Program-made: the position numbers and the translations under genes
Source: VRUE01 sp047519745
GTDB taxonomy: Bacteria; Actinomycetota; Thermoleophilia; Solirubrobacterales; 70-9
Assembly (NCBI GenBank): GCA_047519745.1
Contig: JAPVSJ010000020.1
Location: forward strand, 1 to 37,859
DNA length: 37,859 bases
Direction: 5' to 3'
In this document: positions 23,121 to 30,413 of the stretch, piece after piece
Numbering within the stretch: position 1 is the stretch's first letter
Layout of the letters: each line of letters starts with the position of its first letter
Notes under the pieces: generated by a model
Seen by the model: only the letters and a program-made list of their open reading frames with translations
Database searches by the model: none
What the model was told of the DNA's origin: nothing

Positions 23121-23624
23121 ATGCAAAGCAGCATCACGCCCAAGGTCGTCGGACCGAGCGACGGCAAGGCCGGCCATCTCGGCTCGATCGGCGTTCGCTT
23201 CATGATCGACACGGAAGAGACCCGGGACGGCGGGTTCTCCCTGGTCGAACACCCGATGCCGCCGCGGGCGCTCGCCGCGCCGCTGCACCGCCACAGCCGC
23301 GAGGACGAGTACTCCTACGTGCTCACCGGGCGGATGGGCGCGCTGCTCGGCGATGACGTCGTCTATGCCGAGACCGGCGACCTGGTCCACAAGCCGCGCG
23401 ACCAGTGGCACACCTTCTGGAACGCGGGCGATGAGCCCTGTCGGATCCTCGAGATCATCGCCCCGGGCGGCTTCGAGGGCTTCTTCGACGAGCTGGTCGA
23501 TGCGGGCGCCTCCGGTCCACCGGCCCTCGAGTGGCTGGCCGCGCTCGACGCCCGCTACGGCCTCGAGTCCGACCTCGGTTCGATCCCCGCCCTCTGCGAG
23601 CGCTTCGGCCTCACCTTCGGCTAG
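23121..23624 (+). CDS. Cupin-domain protein
   Basis: A 167-residue single-cupin protein. Cupin motif 1 is LHRHSREDEYSYVLTGRMG (HxHx5-6E...G) and motif 2 GDLVHKPRDQWHTFWNAGDEP (Gx5PxGxxHxxxN type, with Asp before His), so a metal site is likely. A helical C-terminus follows. ATG at 23121 is preceded by GAAAGG; the longer open frame runs back into the TetR gene and is rejected. It is controlled by the divergent TetR gene. Possible roles are dioxygenase-like or small-molecule binding. Confidence 0.85.
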   Translation: MQSSITPKVVGPSDGKAGHLGSIGVRFMIDTEETRDGGFSLVEHPMPPRALAAPLHRHSREDEYSYVLTGRMGALLGDDVVYAETGDLVHKPRDQWHTFWNAGDEPCRILEIIAPGGFEGFFDELVDAGASGPPALEWLAALDARYGLESDLGSIPALCERFGLTFG

Positions 23625-23685
23625 GGATCGGGTCCTGGCGCCGGCGAGGCGGGCCTCCGAAAACACCCTCTGAGAAGATCGCCGC

Positions 23686-25221
23686 GTGCGGGAGGAGGAG
23701 CGAAGCGGGGGAGGGGAGCGGGACGATCTCGCCGAGCTGCTGCGGCGAGAGGCGCTGACCCGCGACGAGGCGCGGCCGGAGGCGGTGCGGCGGCGGCACG
23801 AGGCCGGTGGGCGGACGGCGCGGGAGAACATCGACGACCTGGTCGATCCGGGCTCCCTGGTCGAGTACGGGCGCTTTGCGATCGCCGCGCAGCGGGGGCG
23901 CCGTGAGCTCGAGGACCTGATCGAGCGCACGCCGGCCGACGGCCTGGTCGGCGGCACGGCGCGGATCAATGGTGAGCTCTTCGGCGAGCGTGCGGCCTGC
24001 GCGGTGCTCTCCTACGACTACACCGTCCTCGCCGGCACGCAGGGAGCATTGGGCCACCGCAAGAAGGACCGCCTCTTCGAGCTGATCGAGCGGATGCGCC
24101 TGCCCGCCGTGCTTTTCGCCGAGGGCGGCGGCGGGCGGCCCGGCGACACCGACTACCCCGTCGTCTCCGCCCTCGACACCCGTGCCTTCGCGCTCTGGGC
24201 ACGGCTGTCGGGTCTGGTGCCGCGGATCTCCGTCGTCGCCGGGCGCTGCTTCGCCGGCAACGCGGTGCTCGCGGGCTGCTCGGACCTGATCGTCGCCACC
24301 GAGAACGTCTCGCTCGGGATGGGCGGCCCGGCGATGATCGAGGGCGGCGGCCTCGGCAAGGTCGACCCCGACGAGGTCGGCCCGCTGGCGATGCAGACGC
24401 GCAACGGGGTCGTCGATCTGGCGGTCGCCGACGAGCAGGCGGCCGTCGCCGCGGCGAAGCGCCTGCTCGCCTACTTCCAAGGCCCGACTCCATCCGGCCC
24501 CGAACCCGATCAGACCGCTCTGCGCGAGATCGTGCCCGAGCGCGAGCGACGTGCCTACCCAGTGGGACCGGTGATCGAGACGCTCGCCGACACCGGCTCG
24601 GTGACCTTCCTGCGCGAGCGCTACGCACCCGAGATGGTCACGGCGCTGGCGCGAATCGAGGGCCGGCCGCTCGGCTTCATCGCCAACGACTCGATGCACA
24701 TGGCGGGTGCGATCACCAGCGAGGCCTCCGACAAGGCGGCCCGTTTCCTGCAGCTCTGCGACTCCTTCGGGCTGCCGGTCGTCTCGCTGATCGACACGCC
24801 CGGGTTCATGGTCGGCCCCGAGGCCGAGGCGACCGGACTTGTCCACCACGCGTCGCGGCTACTGATCGGCGCCGCGGCGCTGCGGGTGCCGCTGATCGCG
24901 GTGATCCTGCGCCGCGGCTACGGCCTCGGCGCCCAGGCGATGGCCGGCGGCAGCCTGCACGAGCCGCTTCTGACGGTCGCCTGGCCGTCGGCCCACCTCG
25001 GGCCGATGGGGCTGGAGGGTGCCGTGCGGCTGGCGTTGCGCAAGGAGCTGGACGCGATCGAGGACGGGGACGAGCGTGAGCAGCGGGTCCGCGACCTGAC
25101 CGCCGCCGCCGAGGACAACGCGAAGGCGATCAACGCGGCGATGCTCTTCGAGCTCGACGACGTCGTCGACCCGGCCCAGACGCGCTCGCTGATCGCCTCG
25201 ACCCTGTCCGCAGCGGCCTAG
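23686..25221 (+). CDS. Acyl-CoA carboxylase carboxyltransferase subunit (second copy)
   Basis: A 511-residue carboxyltransferase-type protein with the two-half crotonase architecture. The N half has RRHEAGGRTARENIDDLVDPGS, VLSYDYTVLAGTQGALGHRKKDRL, VLFAEGGGGRPGDTD and RCFAGNAVLAGCSD; the C half has VVSLIDTPGFMVGPEAE, RRGYGLGAQAMAGGS and WPSAHLGPMGLEGAVRLA. It is clearly different from the copy at 11158 and lacks the SAGAR motif, so substrate preference likely differs (propionyl/acyl-CoA or decarboxylase type). GTG at 23686 is the start. The 3' end overlaps the convergent hydrolase gene by 4 nt. Confidence 0.85.
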   Translation: MREEERSGGGERDDLAELLRREALTRDEARPEAVRRRHEAGGRTARENIDDLVDPGSLVEYGRFAIAAQRGRRELEDLIERTPADGLVGGTARINGELFGERAACAVLSYDYTVLAGTQGALGHRKKDRLFELIERMRLPAVLFAEGGGGRPGDTDYPVVSALDTRAFALWARLSGLVPRISVVAGRCFAGNAVLAGCSDLIVATENVSLGMGGPAMIEGGGLGKVDPDEVGPLAMQTRNGVVDLAVADEQAAVAAAKRLLAYFQGPTPSGPEPDQTALREIVPERERRAYPVGPVIETLADTGSVTFLRERYAPEMVTALARIEGRPLGFIANDSMHMAGAITSEASDKAARFLQLCDSFGLPVVSLIDTPGFMVGPEAEATGLVHHASRLLIGAAALRVPLIAVILRRGYGLGAQAMAGGSLHEPLLTVAWPSAHLGPMGLEGAVRLALRKELDAIEDGDEREQRVRDLTAAAEDNAKAINAAMLFELDDVVDPAQTRSLIASTLSAAA

Positions 25222-26081
25222 AGAAGATGGCGGCGTAGGAACTCGACCTCGTCGGCGACAACGGCCTCGTGCTCAGGGCCGTCGTAGATGTCGAAGTGGT
25301 CGACTCCGGGGTAGGTGCGCAGCTCGCCCCGCGGTGCCCGTCGCGCCGCGGCGATCGCCGGGCCCGGCCTGGCGACCCGGTCGGCCTCGCCGACGCAGGC
25401 GAGCCACGGGCAGTGCAGCTTGACTGCGTGGCGGGCCGGGCGATAGGGACGGCCGAGCAGCCAGCGGGCCGAGACCCGGTTGCGCCAGCGCGAGTCCTCG
25501 CCGATGGCGACGACATGGCGCCAGCCCTCCTCGCCACCGGGTGCGTTGATGAACGCCGCCTCGTCCGGCTGTCCGATCGCGGGCAGGTGACGTCCCATGA
25601 CGGCCGCAAGCACCATTTGTGCGCTGACCCGGGGCGAGGAGCGCTGGGCCTGGCGCCACGTGTCGAGGAAGGGGACCTGGCTGACCGCCGCGGCGATCCG
25701 CGGGTCGTCCGCCGCGGCGGCAAGCGCGTTGCCGCCGCCCATCGAGGAGCCGAAGGTGGCGACGCGATCGGGATCGACGCCCGGCAACGAGCGGGCGAAG
25801 GCGATCGCCGCACGCCAGTCCTCGAGCTGGCGAGAGGGATGGAAGAGGTCGGGCTCGCCGCCGCTGTCGCCGAAGCCGCGATGGTCGAAGAGCAGGGCGG
25901 CGATCCCGGCCTCCGCGAAGCGCTCCGCAAACGGCCCAAGCCGGTCGCGACGAGTGCCCGAGAGGCCGTGCGCCATGACGATGGCCGGCGCGACGGCTTC
26001 CCCGCCCGCGGCCGCGTAGAGCCATACGGCGCATGCGTCGCCACCGACCTGAAAGCTGAGATCTCGCCTCTCCACGTCCAT
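25218..26081 (-). CDS. Alpha/beta-fold hydrolase
   Basis: A 287-residue cytoplasmic alpha/beta hydrolase. The oxyanion strand is VMAHGLSGTRRDRLGPFAERFAEAG, followed by LFDHRGFGDSGGEPD. The nucleophile elbow is FGSSMGGG, and the catalytic acid and histidine lie near VGEADRVA and GVDHFDIY. This is the dienelactone-hydrolase/peptidase-S15-like pattern. The substrate is unknown. ATG at 26079-26081 is the start; it converges on the carboxyltransferase gene. Confidence 0.85.
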   Translation of the reverse strand: MDVERRDLSFQVGGDACAVWLYAAAGGEAVAPAIVMAHGLSGTRRDRLGPFAERFAEAGIAALLFDHRGFGDSGGEPDLFHPSRQLEDWRAAIAFARSLPGVDPDRVATFGSSMGGGNALAAAADDPRIAAAVSQVPFLDTWRQAQRSSPRVSAQMVLAAVMGRHLPAIGQPDEAAFINAPGGEEGWRHVVAIGEDSRWRNRVSARWLLGRPYRPARHAVKLHCPWLACVGEADRVARPGPAIAAARRAPRGELRTYPGVDHFDIYDGPEHEAVVADEVEFLRRHLL

Positions 26082-26127
26082 ACAACGAGCCTATGCGGGG
26101 AAACGTGAGAGAGCCCGACCGGTCGGC

Positions 26128-27351
26128 TCAGCGCCGCGTCGGTTCCAGCCCGATCAGTGCGTAGTAGCCGACCGCGAAGAGGCGATGACCGTCGGAGATG
26201 ACCGGGGTGTAGCCGGCCTGGCGCAGGAAGAAGGTCTTCTTGCCGCTGCGCGTGTCGATGCCGATCGTCGCCCGGGTCTTGAAGCTCGACGTGTAGACGG
26301 TGTGGCCGATCACCGCCGCCGTGCCGGGAACCGCTCCGCCGACGTCGAAGCGCCAGCGCTGCTTGCCGCTGCGCGCATCGAGCGCGTAGAAGTGCTCGTC
26401 GTAGCCGCCGATGTAGACGCTGGGCGGCGTGCCGGGCACGTGGGCGACCGCGGGCGAGCCGTAGATGAAGTTGTGGGTCGGGAAGAACCAGTCGACCTTG
26501 CCGGTCTTCTCGTCGAAGGCGTAGACGGTGCCGTCATCGCGGGCGGCGTAGACGCGGCCGAAGGCGACGGCCGGCGAGGAGTAGAAGCCGCCCTCGCCGA
26601 ACGGCGCCACCTTGCTCGTGTTGGTCCGCCAGATGAGCTTGCCGCTGTCGGCGTCGGCGCAGAACATCGCCGACTGGTAGTCGGCGATGTAGACCCGGCC
26701 GTCGTGGTAGCTCGGGCTCGCTTTGATCGCGCCGGGGGAGTTGAACTGCCAGCGGACCTTGCCGTCGGAGGCGCGCAATGAGACGAGGTTCGTCTTGTCG
26801 TCGCCGAGGAAGAGGTCGCCGTTCACCGCCAGCGGCGAGGATTCGAGGTGGGCGTGCAGGTTGCGCTTCCAGGCGGTCTTGCCCGTCGCCGCGTCGAGCG
26901 CGACCAGATCGCCGTCGAGGAAGGCGAGGAAGACGCGGCCCCGGTGGTAGACGGGCGCGGTGACGAAGGTCGGCGGGCCTTTGAGGCGGGGGTCGGTGAC
27001 CCGTTGCCAGAGCACCTTGTGATCGCGCAGCCGCACCGCCCGCACGTCGCCGTACTTGTTGGCGACATAGGCGACGCCGTGCGCCAGCGCCGGTGGGAAC
27101 TCGATCAGCGCATGCGTGTCGATCGACCACGCTTCGCGCAGCGGCGGGTCCAGATCCCGCCCTTCGTCGGGCAGGTAGTGCGTGCGCTCCGGCACGCGGC
27201 CGAAGAGCGGCCAGTTGACGAGCGGAGTGTGGCTTCCCGAGGCACTGCCCGAGTTCGTGTCCGAGCCGCCGCAGGCCGCCAGGCCGACGGCCGCGAGGGA
27301 CACGGCAAGGCTGACGAGAAGGATGGCCTGTCTAGTCTTTTTCCGATGCAC
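26128..27351 (-). CDS. PQQ-type beta-propeller lipoprotein
   Basis: About 407 residues. A basic start (VHRKKTRQAILLVSL) precedes the lipobox LAAC, so the protein should be anchored outside the membrane. Repeated blades follow the PQQ/BamB-like pattern (GDLVALDAATGKTAWKRNL, TNLVSLRASDGKVRWQFNS, TVYAFDEKTGKVDWFF, HFYALDARSGKQRWRFDV). A lone protein of this type in a monoderm could be a scaffold or a dehydrogenase-like sensor; PQQ binding is not shown. GTG at 27349-27351 is preferred over a TTG 6 codons upstream. Either start overlaps the HNH gene 3' end. Confidence 0.8.
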   Translation of the reverse strand: MHRKKTRQAILLVSLAVSLAAVGLAACGGSDTNSGSASGSHTPLVNWPLFGRVPERTHYLPDEGRDLDPPLREAWSIDTHALIEFPPALAHGVAYVANKYGDVRAVRLRDHKVLWQRVTDPRLKGPPTFVTAPVYHRGRVFLAFLDGDLVALDAATGKTAWKRNLHAHLESSPLAVNGDLFLGDDKTNLVSLRASDGKVRWQFNSPGAIKASPSYHDGRVYIADYQSAMFCADADSGKLIWRTNTSKVAPFGEGGFYSSPAVAFGRVYAARDDGTVYAFDEKTGKVDWFFPTHNFIYGSPAVAHVPGTPPSVYIGGYDEHFYALDARSGKQRWRFDVGGAVPGTAAVIGHTVYTSSFKTRATIGIDTRSGKKTFFLRQAGYTPVISDGHRLFAVGYYALIGLEPTRR

Positions 27352-27808
27352 CGCCCGACGTATCGGCAAGTACTACTGAACGGATGAAGCCGCCTCGACG
27401 ATTTGTCCGGCGCCGATGGCAGTTGGCGCAGACGACGTCACACTTCGCGATCTCGGCTAGCACGTCTTTCCACGGACGTTCCCGCAGGCCCTTGCCGATG
27501 CCGAACCGCTTGTCTCCGAGGTGGTCGAACTCCAGAACGAGCGGGTCGCCCTCCCCGCAGTCAACGCACGGGTGCTCGCGAAAGAACGAGACGAGGTAGG
27601 CCGTGCGCTCCGCGACGATCCTCTCGGTGCGACGGCGAGCGGCATCGATGTAGCGCTGCTTGTTGCGGGCGTAGTGCTCATGCTTGTAGGCGGTTCGGCA
27701 GCACCGGCAGTAGTTGTCGCGTTGCCCACGGGCTTTTCGTCGCCAGGCGAATTCGTCCGCCGGCTTCTTCTCCCTACAGCGCCCGCAAAGCCTCATGCGA
27801 AGCAACAT
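27332..27808 (-). CDS. HNH endonuclease with N-terminal zinc ribbon, adjacent to tRNA-Gly
   Basis: About 158 residues. An N-terminal zinc ribbon (LCGRCREKKPADEF...YCRCCR) is followed by a basic helix and then the HNH domain: CVDCGEGDP, LEFDHLGDKR (catalytic His) and CANCHRRRTNRRGG. All expected cysteines and the DH are present. ATG codons at 27832, 27808 and 27796 are in frame; the first would place the LexA box inside the coding region, so 27808 is preferred. The gene lies just downstream of tRNA-Gly on the same strand. A homing or SOS-inducible nuclease role is inferred. Confidence 0.8.
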   Translation of the reverse strand: MLLRMRLCGRCREKKPADEFAWRRKARGQRDNYCRCCRTAYKHEHYARNKQRYIDAARRRTERIVAERTAYLVSFFREHPCVDCGEGDPLVLEFDHLGDKRFGIGKGLRERPWKDVLAEIAKCDVVCANCHRRRTNRRGGFIRSVVLADTSGGASEKD

Positions 27809-27815
27809 ATCGATA

Positions 27816-27829
27816 CGAACAGACGTTCG
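27816..27829. promoter_or_regulatory. LexA/SOS box ahead of the HNH nuclease
   Basis: CGAACAGACGTTCG, a perfect CGAAC-N4-GTTCG, 7 nt upstream of the preferred ATG and 32 nt downstream of the tRNA-Gly 3' end. It suggests LexA repression of the nuclease. Confidence 0.75.
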
Positions 27830-27861
27830 CATCTCGCCACCCCGACGGCGGGCTCCGCAGA

Positions 27862-27932
27862 AGCGGCGGACGGGAATTGAACCCGCATCATCGCCTTGGA
27901 AGGGCGAGGCTCTACCGTTGAGCTACCGCCGC
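27862..27932 (-). tRNA. tRNA-Gly(TCC)
   Basis: 71 nt. Acceptor GCGGCGG/CCGCCGC, discriminator T. D-arm AGCTCAACGGTAGAGC; anticodon loop CTTCCAA gives TCC (codon GGA); T-arm GCGGG-TTCAATT-CCCGT. It is divergent from tRNA-Pro and its 3' end faces the HNH gene. Confidence 0.94.
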
Positions 27933-28008
27933 GTACGCGAGCCCTCGCGACGAGCGACCCACGGCGCCTCGACAGTTTGCCGGAATCCGTCAGAATGCGA
28001 AGCAGCCA

Positions 28009-28082
28009 CGGGGAGTGGCGCAGTCTGGTAGCGCACTCGGCTGGGGGCCGAGCGGTCGCAGGTTCAAATCCTGTCTCCCCGA
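28009..28082 (+). tRNA. tRNA-Pro(GGG), integration site of the element to its right
   Basis: 74 nt. Acceptor CGGGGAG/CTCCCCG, discriminator A; the C1 start is typical of tRNA-Pro. The anticodon loop CTGGGGG gives GGG (codon CCC). T-arm GCAGG-TTCAAAT-CCTGT. Everything to the right is accessory DNA ending in excisionase and integrase genes, so its 3' end is the likely attL. No second copy of the 3' end was found in the window, so attR must lie beyond 37859. Confidence 0.95.
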
Positions 28083-28086
28083 TTTG

Positions 28087-28134
28087 ACGATCTGCGGGGC
28101 GGTGCGTGGCAATCGCACTTGCACCGCAGATCGT
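28087..28134. other. Stem-loop next to tRNA-Pro; gene-free 28083-28494
   Basis: An 11-bp perfect outer stem, ACGATCTGCGG (28087-28097) with 28124-28134, plus an inner GTGCG/CGCAC pair. It lies 5 nt beyond the tRNA-Pro end and could be the tRNA terminator or part of the recombination site. The following 360 nt to the XRE gene hold three GTGACGCA repeats and a further imperfect inverted repeat near 28291-28334, but no convincing gene. Confidence 0.55.
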
Positions 28135-28166
28135 TCGTGCCTGTGCGGGGGCGTTCGCGGCCGGGA

Positions 28167-28209
28167 GTGACGCAATCGTGACGCAGCGCAGGGCCGCGAG
28201 AGTGACGCA
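28167..28209 (+). repeat. Three GTGACGCA direct repeats, candidate integrase arm sites
   Basis: GTGACGCA occurs at 28167-28174, 28178-28185 and 28202-28209, all in the same orientation, about 85-125 bp from the tRNA-Pro end. Short clustered repeats at that distance are the usual arrangement of arm-type integrase sites. The assignment is inference. Confidence 0.5.
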
Positions 28210-28451
28210 GAAACGAAGTGGCGACCCGGCGGGCGAAGCTCCGCTGTGCGGCGCAGTTTTTGCCGCCGGGCGACGTGCGACAGTTTCCAATGCGGGTGCC
28301 GCCCCTGGCAGAAGCCAACAAGGGCACCCCCGCCATAGAGGACAAGCAGGTTTGCGTCCCTGCCCCTCGGAGCCTTTGAGCCGGGCCGCATGGCCCACTC
28401 GCAAGGATCGGTCCGACCCGACGCAGACACAGTTTGGAGCGCTACTTAAGC

Positions 28452-28477
28452 CCCGCCCGGCAAACCAGCCCGGCGGG
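28452..28477 (-). terminator. Hairpin downstream of the XRE gene
   Basis: CCCGCC-C-GGC pairs with GCC-C-GGCGGG around a 6-nt loop (nine pairs, one C-C mismatch). It lies 17 nt past the stop of the minus-strand XRE gene. No T-run is visible. Confidence 0.45.
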
Positions 28478-28494
28478 ACGCTGTGTTTCCGGCC

Positions 28495-28755
28495 TCAGTC
28501 AATCCCGGAGAACAGCTCGGCTGGCGGCACTTCCAGCCCGGCGGCCAGCTTGAAGATCGTCGGCAGCGTCGGTTTCCGTTCGCCGTTCTCGATCCGAGCA
28601 ATGGCCGTCTGATGCAGCCCGCAGGACCATCCCAACTGCTCCTGAGTCAGTCCGCGAGACTCGCGCAACCGCTCGACGTTGGCGGCGAATGCGGCGGCGG
28701 GCGTCTTGGATCGGGCGGGCACTCGGGCAGGTTCGCCGCGCCTCCCACGTCGCAA
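28495..28755 (-). CDS. XRE-family helix-turn-helix regulator
   Basis: Up to 86 residues. The HTH is NVERLRESRGLTQEQLGWSCGLHQTAIARIENGERKPTLPTIFKLAAGLEVPPAELF, a complete Cro/cI-type DNA-binding domain with nothing after it. TTG at 28753-28755 gives a basic N-terminal tail; GTG at 28720-28722 would give 75 residues, and either is possible. It is divergent from the winged-helix gene across a 66-nt spacer containing the palindrome GTCTAGAC (28778-28785), a plausible operator for a lysogeny-type switch of the element. Confidence 0.8.
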   Translation of the reverse strand: MRRGRRGEPARVPARSKTPAAAFAANVERLRESRGLTQEQLGWSCGLHQTAIARIENGERKPTLPTIFKLAAGLEVPPAELFSGID

Positions 28756-28821
28756 CCTGCCAGATCGTCATAGAACTGTCTAGACTGCTCGATTCCGATT
28801 GAACTACCGAGAGGTTTCAGG

Positions 28822-29058
28822 ATGGCATCCGACCGCAAGGAAAGGCAAATGCGAAGCAACCCGATCCGCGACGCGATTATGCACCTGATCGAAGACTCCC
28901 CCGAGACGGCAGGCACAACCGCCGTGGAGGTTCGCGCCGGGCTTCAAGCCGACGCGCCCCTGTCGGCGGTCGTCTACCACCTTCGCGTACTGGCTGCCAA
29001 CAGATACTTGAAGCGCGACGACTCGGGAGCTGAGCCGCGCTTCCTCGCGCCTGCGTAG
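28822..29058 (+). CDS. Small winged-helix DNA-binding protein
   Basis: A 78-residue protein with a winged-helix pattern: MRSNPIRDAIMHLIEDSPE, then TAVEVRAGLQADAPLSAVVYHLRVLAANRYLKRDD. This is the ArsR/PadR-like arrangement in which the recognition helix (SAVVYHLRVL) precedes a short wing. ATG at 28822 follows GAGAGG. It is divergent from the XRE gene and probably forms the other half of a two-regulator switch; that role is inference from position. Confidence 0.65.
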   Translation: MASDRKERQMRSNPIRDAIMHLIEDSPETAGTTAVEVRAGLQADAPLSAVVYHLRVLAANRYLKRDDSGAEPRFLAPA

Positions 29059-29203
29059 GACTTCCTGCCACCCGATGCGGTTCCGCCCCGGCTTCGCCTG
29101 ACCTCCCATAGGCGGGCCGGGGCGCGTCCCCGCTCCGGTCCAATTCGTCCGCTGCGGCAGGCTGCCAAGCCGTCATAATCTCGCTAGCCTGTAGAGCAAT
29201 AAC

Positions 29204-29237
29204 GGGCCGCCGTCGTGTATGCGCACGACGACGGCCC
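29204..29237 (+). promoter_or_regulatory. Long hairpin in the leader of the 29255 gene
   Basis: A 14-bp inverted repeat with one mismatch (29204-29217 with 29224-29237) around a TATGCG loop, ending 17 nt before the ATG at 29255. It could be a transcription attenuator or a protein-binding hairpin. The rest of the 29059-29254 spacer holds a CATAAT -10-like sequence near 29173. Confidence 0.45.
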
Positions 29238-29254
29238 TAACCGAAAGGCAAGGT

Positions 29255-29509
29255 ATGAGCTTCCCTCCGGCTAGTTGCCAATCTACTCACCGCCGCCGCG
29301 ATCTTGCACTCACGGAGATTGACGCGCTCGCGGTCAACCTGATTCACGACGTGCGGTCGCTTGAAGCTCGGCTAGAGCGCGCCGGGCTTGGCTTGGCGGT
29401 GCTCGCCTACCCCGAGCTGCGGATCATCGAAACGGGCGCGGAGTGCATCCGGCACGAGCTGATAGAGGCTCGCGCCGAGACTCCCGGCCGCTTGAGGCTC
29501 GCGCGTTGA
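29255..29509 (+). CDS. Hypothetical element protein, 84 residues
   Basis: ATG at 29255 is preceded by GAAAGGCAAGG; an upstream in-frame ATG at 29219 lies inside the hairpin loop and is less likely. The product has a basic N-terminus (CQSTHRRRD), then two helices (EIDALAVNLIHDVRSLEARLERAGLGLAVLA and IRHELIEARAE) with coiled-coil character. No family recognised. The stop TGA overlaps the TTG start of the next gene, implying coupled translation. It is probably a small cytoplasmic partner of the following membrane protein. Confidence 0.55.
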   Translation: MSFPPASCQSTHRRRDLALTEIDALAVNLIHDVRSLEARLERAGLGLAVLAYPELRIIETGAECIRHELIEARAETPGRLRLAR

Positions 29510-29691
29510 TCCTGCTCCTACTGTTCGCGCTGTTCGCGTTCCTCGCGCTCGCCGCGATGGCGGCCGCCGCGCTGGCCGTGTTCGCGCTCAGCGCCGCCGC
29601 CCTCGGCGTCGTCTTCTACACGGCCGTTCGTCTGCTACTTGCCGGTGCCTCGATGCTCGCCAGCATTCGAGCTTCGACGCGCCGACGCTGA
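29506..29691 (+). CDS. Small two-helix membrane protein, 61 residues
   Basis: TTG at 29506-29508 overlaps the preceding stop (TTGA). The product is almost wholly hydrophobic: ILLLLFALFAFLALAAMAAAALAVFAL and AALGVVFYTAVRLLLAGASML, with a basic tail ASTRRR. It is too short and simple to assign. Small membrane proteins coupled to a soluble partner are common in mobile elements as holin-like or exclusion proteins, but nothing specific is seen here. Confidence 0.5.
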   Translation: MILLLLFALFAFLALAAMAAAALAVFALSAAALGVVFYTAVRLLLAGASMLASIRASTRRR

Positions 29692-29694
29692 GGG

Positions 29695-30069
29695 CTACGC
29701 GAATGAATTCGCGCCGGAGAATCCAACCCACTCCGGCAGGACGGGGGAACTCGCGGTGATCGGCTGCCGGGGGATGCGCCCGAGCTTCACACGGACGGGG
29801 CGCAGTGCGAGCGCTGGCTGGCGGCGGCGCAGGACCATCCACTTGTATTTCTCTCCGTCCGCATCGGGGTCCCGCCGCAAGTCGCGCGGCTCGGCGTCGA
29901 GCGTGACGATTAGGCCGGTGCGGTTGTCGGGGATGCCATCCCGGCGAACCCCGCGAGCCGCATAGATTTCGGCCCACTCTAGGTCCGGCGTGACGTAGGT
30001 TCCGGGCAACAGACCTTCGCGCCGGATCGCGGCCGCGTTGCGAACGGTGGTCCCGTGATAGAGCCTCAA
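29695..30069 (-). CDS. ADP-ribosyltransferase-like (LYHGT-motif) protein
   Basis: A 124-residue protein starting MRLYHGTTVRNAAAIRREGLLPGTYVT. The LYHGT...AxxIxxEGL pattern is typical of the first part of small ADP-ribosyltransferase or RNA 2'-phosphotransferase-like folds, where the histidine contacts NAD. Later segments are WAEIYAARG and GLIVTLDAEP. The third catalytic element (a glutamate or glutamine) cannot be fixed by eye. It is the last gene of the long overlapping operon; its ATG overlaps the upstream stop (ATGA). It could be an anti-host or anti-phage effector; that is inference. Confidence 0.5.
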   Translation of the reverse strand: MRLYHGTTVRNAAAIRREGLLPGTYVTPDLEWAEIYAARGVRRDGIPDNRTGLIVTLDAEPRDLRRDPDADGEKYKWMVLRRRQPALALRPVRVKLGRIPRQPITASSPVLPEWVGFSGANSFA

Positions 30070-30413
30070 CCCTGCCGCCGCTTCAACGCCTCGTCAGCCT
30101 TCGCCACGATGCGCGCGGCGCGCTCGGCGGCCTCCGGGTCGGGATCGGGCGTCAAGGCGGCCAGAGCGGCCGCAGAACGCCGTGAGGCGCGCTGGGCGGC
30201 GGGATTGGCGGCGAGGGCCGCGCGGTCGCGCTCACGGCGTTCTGCGCCCGTCTCACGGCGGCGCTCGCGGCGTATGGCGCTGAGACAGTCCCGGCACCGA
30301 GACACGTGACCGTCGCGCTTGGTCCGGTCGCGATGGAAGGCGTCGAGCGGCAGCGTGCGGGCGCAGGGTCCGGTGCAGCGCTTAGTCGTCGGGGTCATGG
30401 GAGTCTGCGTCAC
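30066..30413 (-). CDS. Zinc-ribbon protein, 115 residues
   Basis: The N-terminus holds a four-cysteine ribbon: KRCTGPCARTLPLDAFHRDRTKRDGHVSRCRDC (Cx3C...Cx2C), followed by a very basic helix AIRRERRRETGAERRERDRAAL and an Ala-rich C-terminus ending ADEALKRRQG. It looks like the zinc ribbon of small HNH/recombination-endonuclease proteins without the nuclease part, so nucleic-acid binding is likely. It is a tandem paralogue of the next upstream gene. Overlaps on both sides are ATGA. Confidence 0.6.
   Translation of the reverse strand: MTQTPMTPTTKRCTGPCARTLPLDAFHRDRTKRDGHVSRCRDCLSAIRRERRRETGAERRERDRAALAANPAAQRASRRSAAALAALTPDPDPEAAERAARIVAKADEALKRRQG

Noticed and set aside
27793..28612. Open frames spanning tRNA-Gly and tRNA-Pro
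   Set aside because: They read through tRNA genes and the attachment region and have no start signals or domains.
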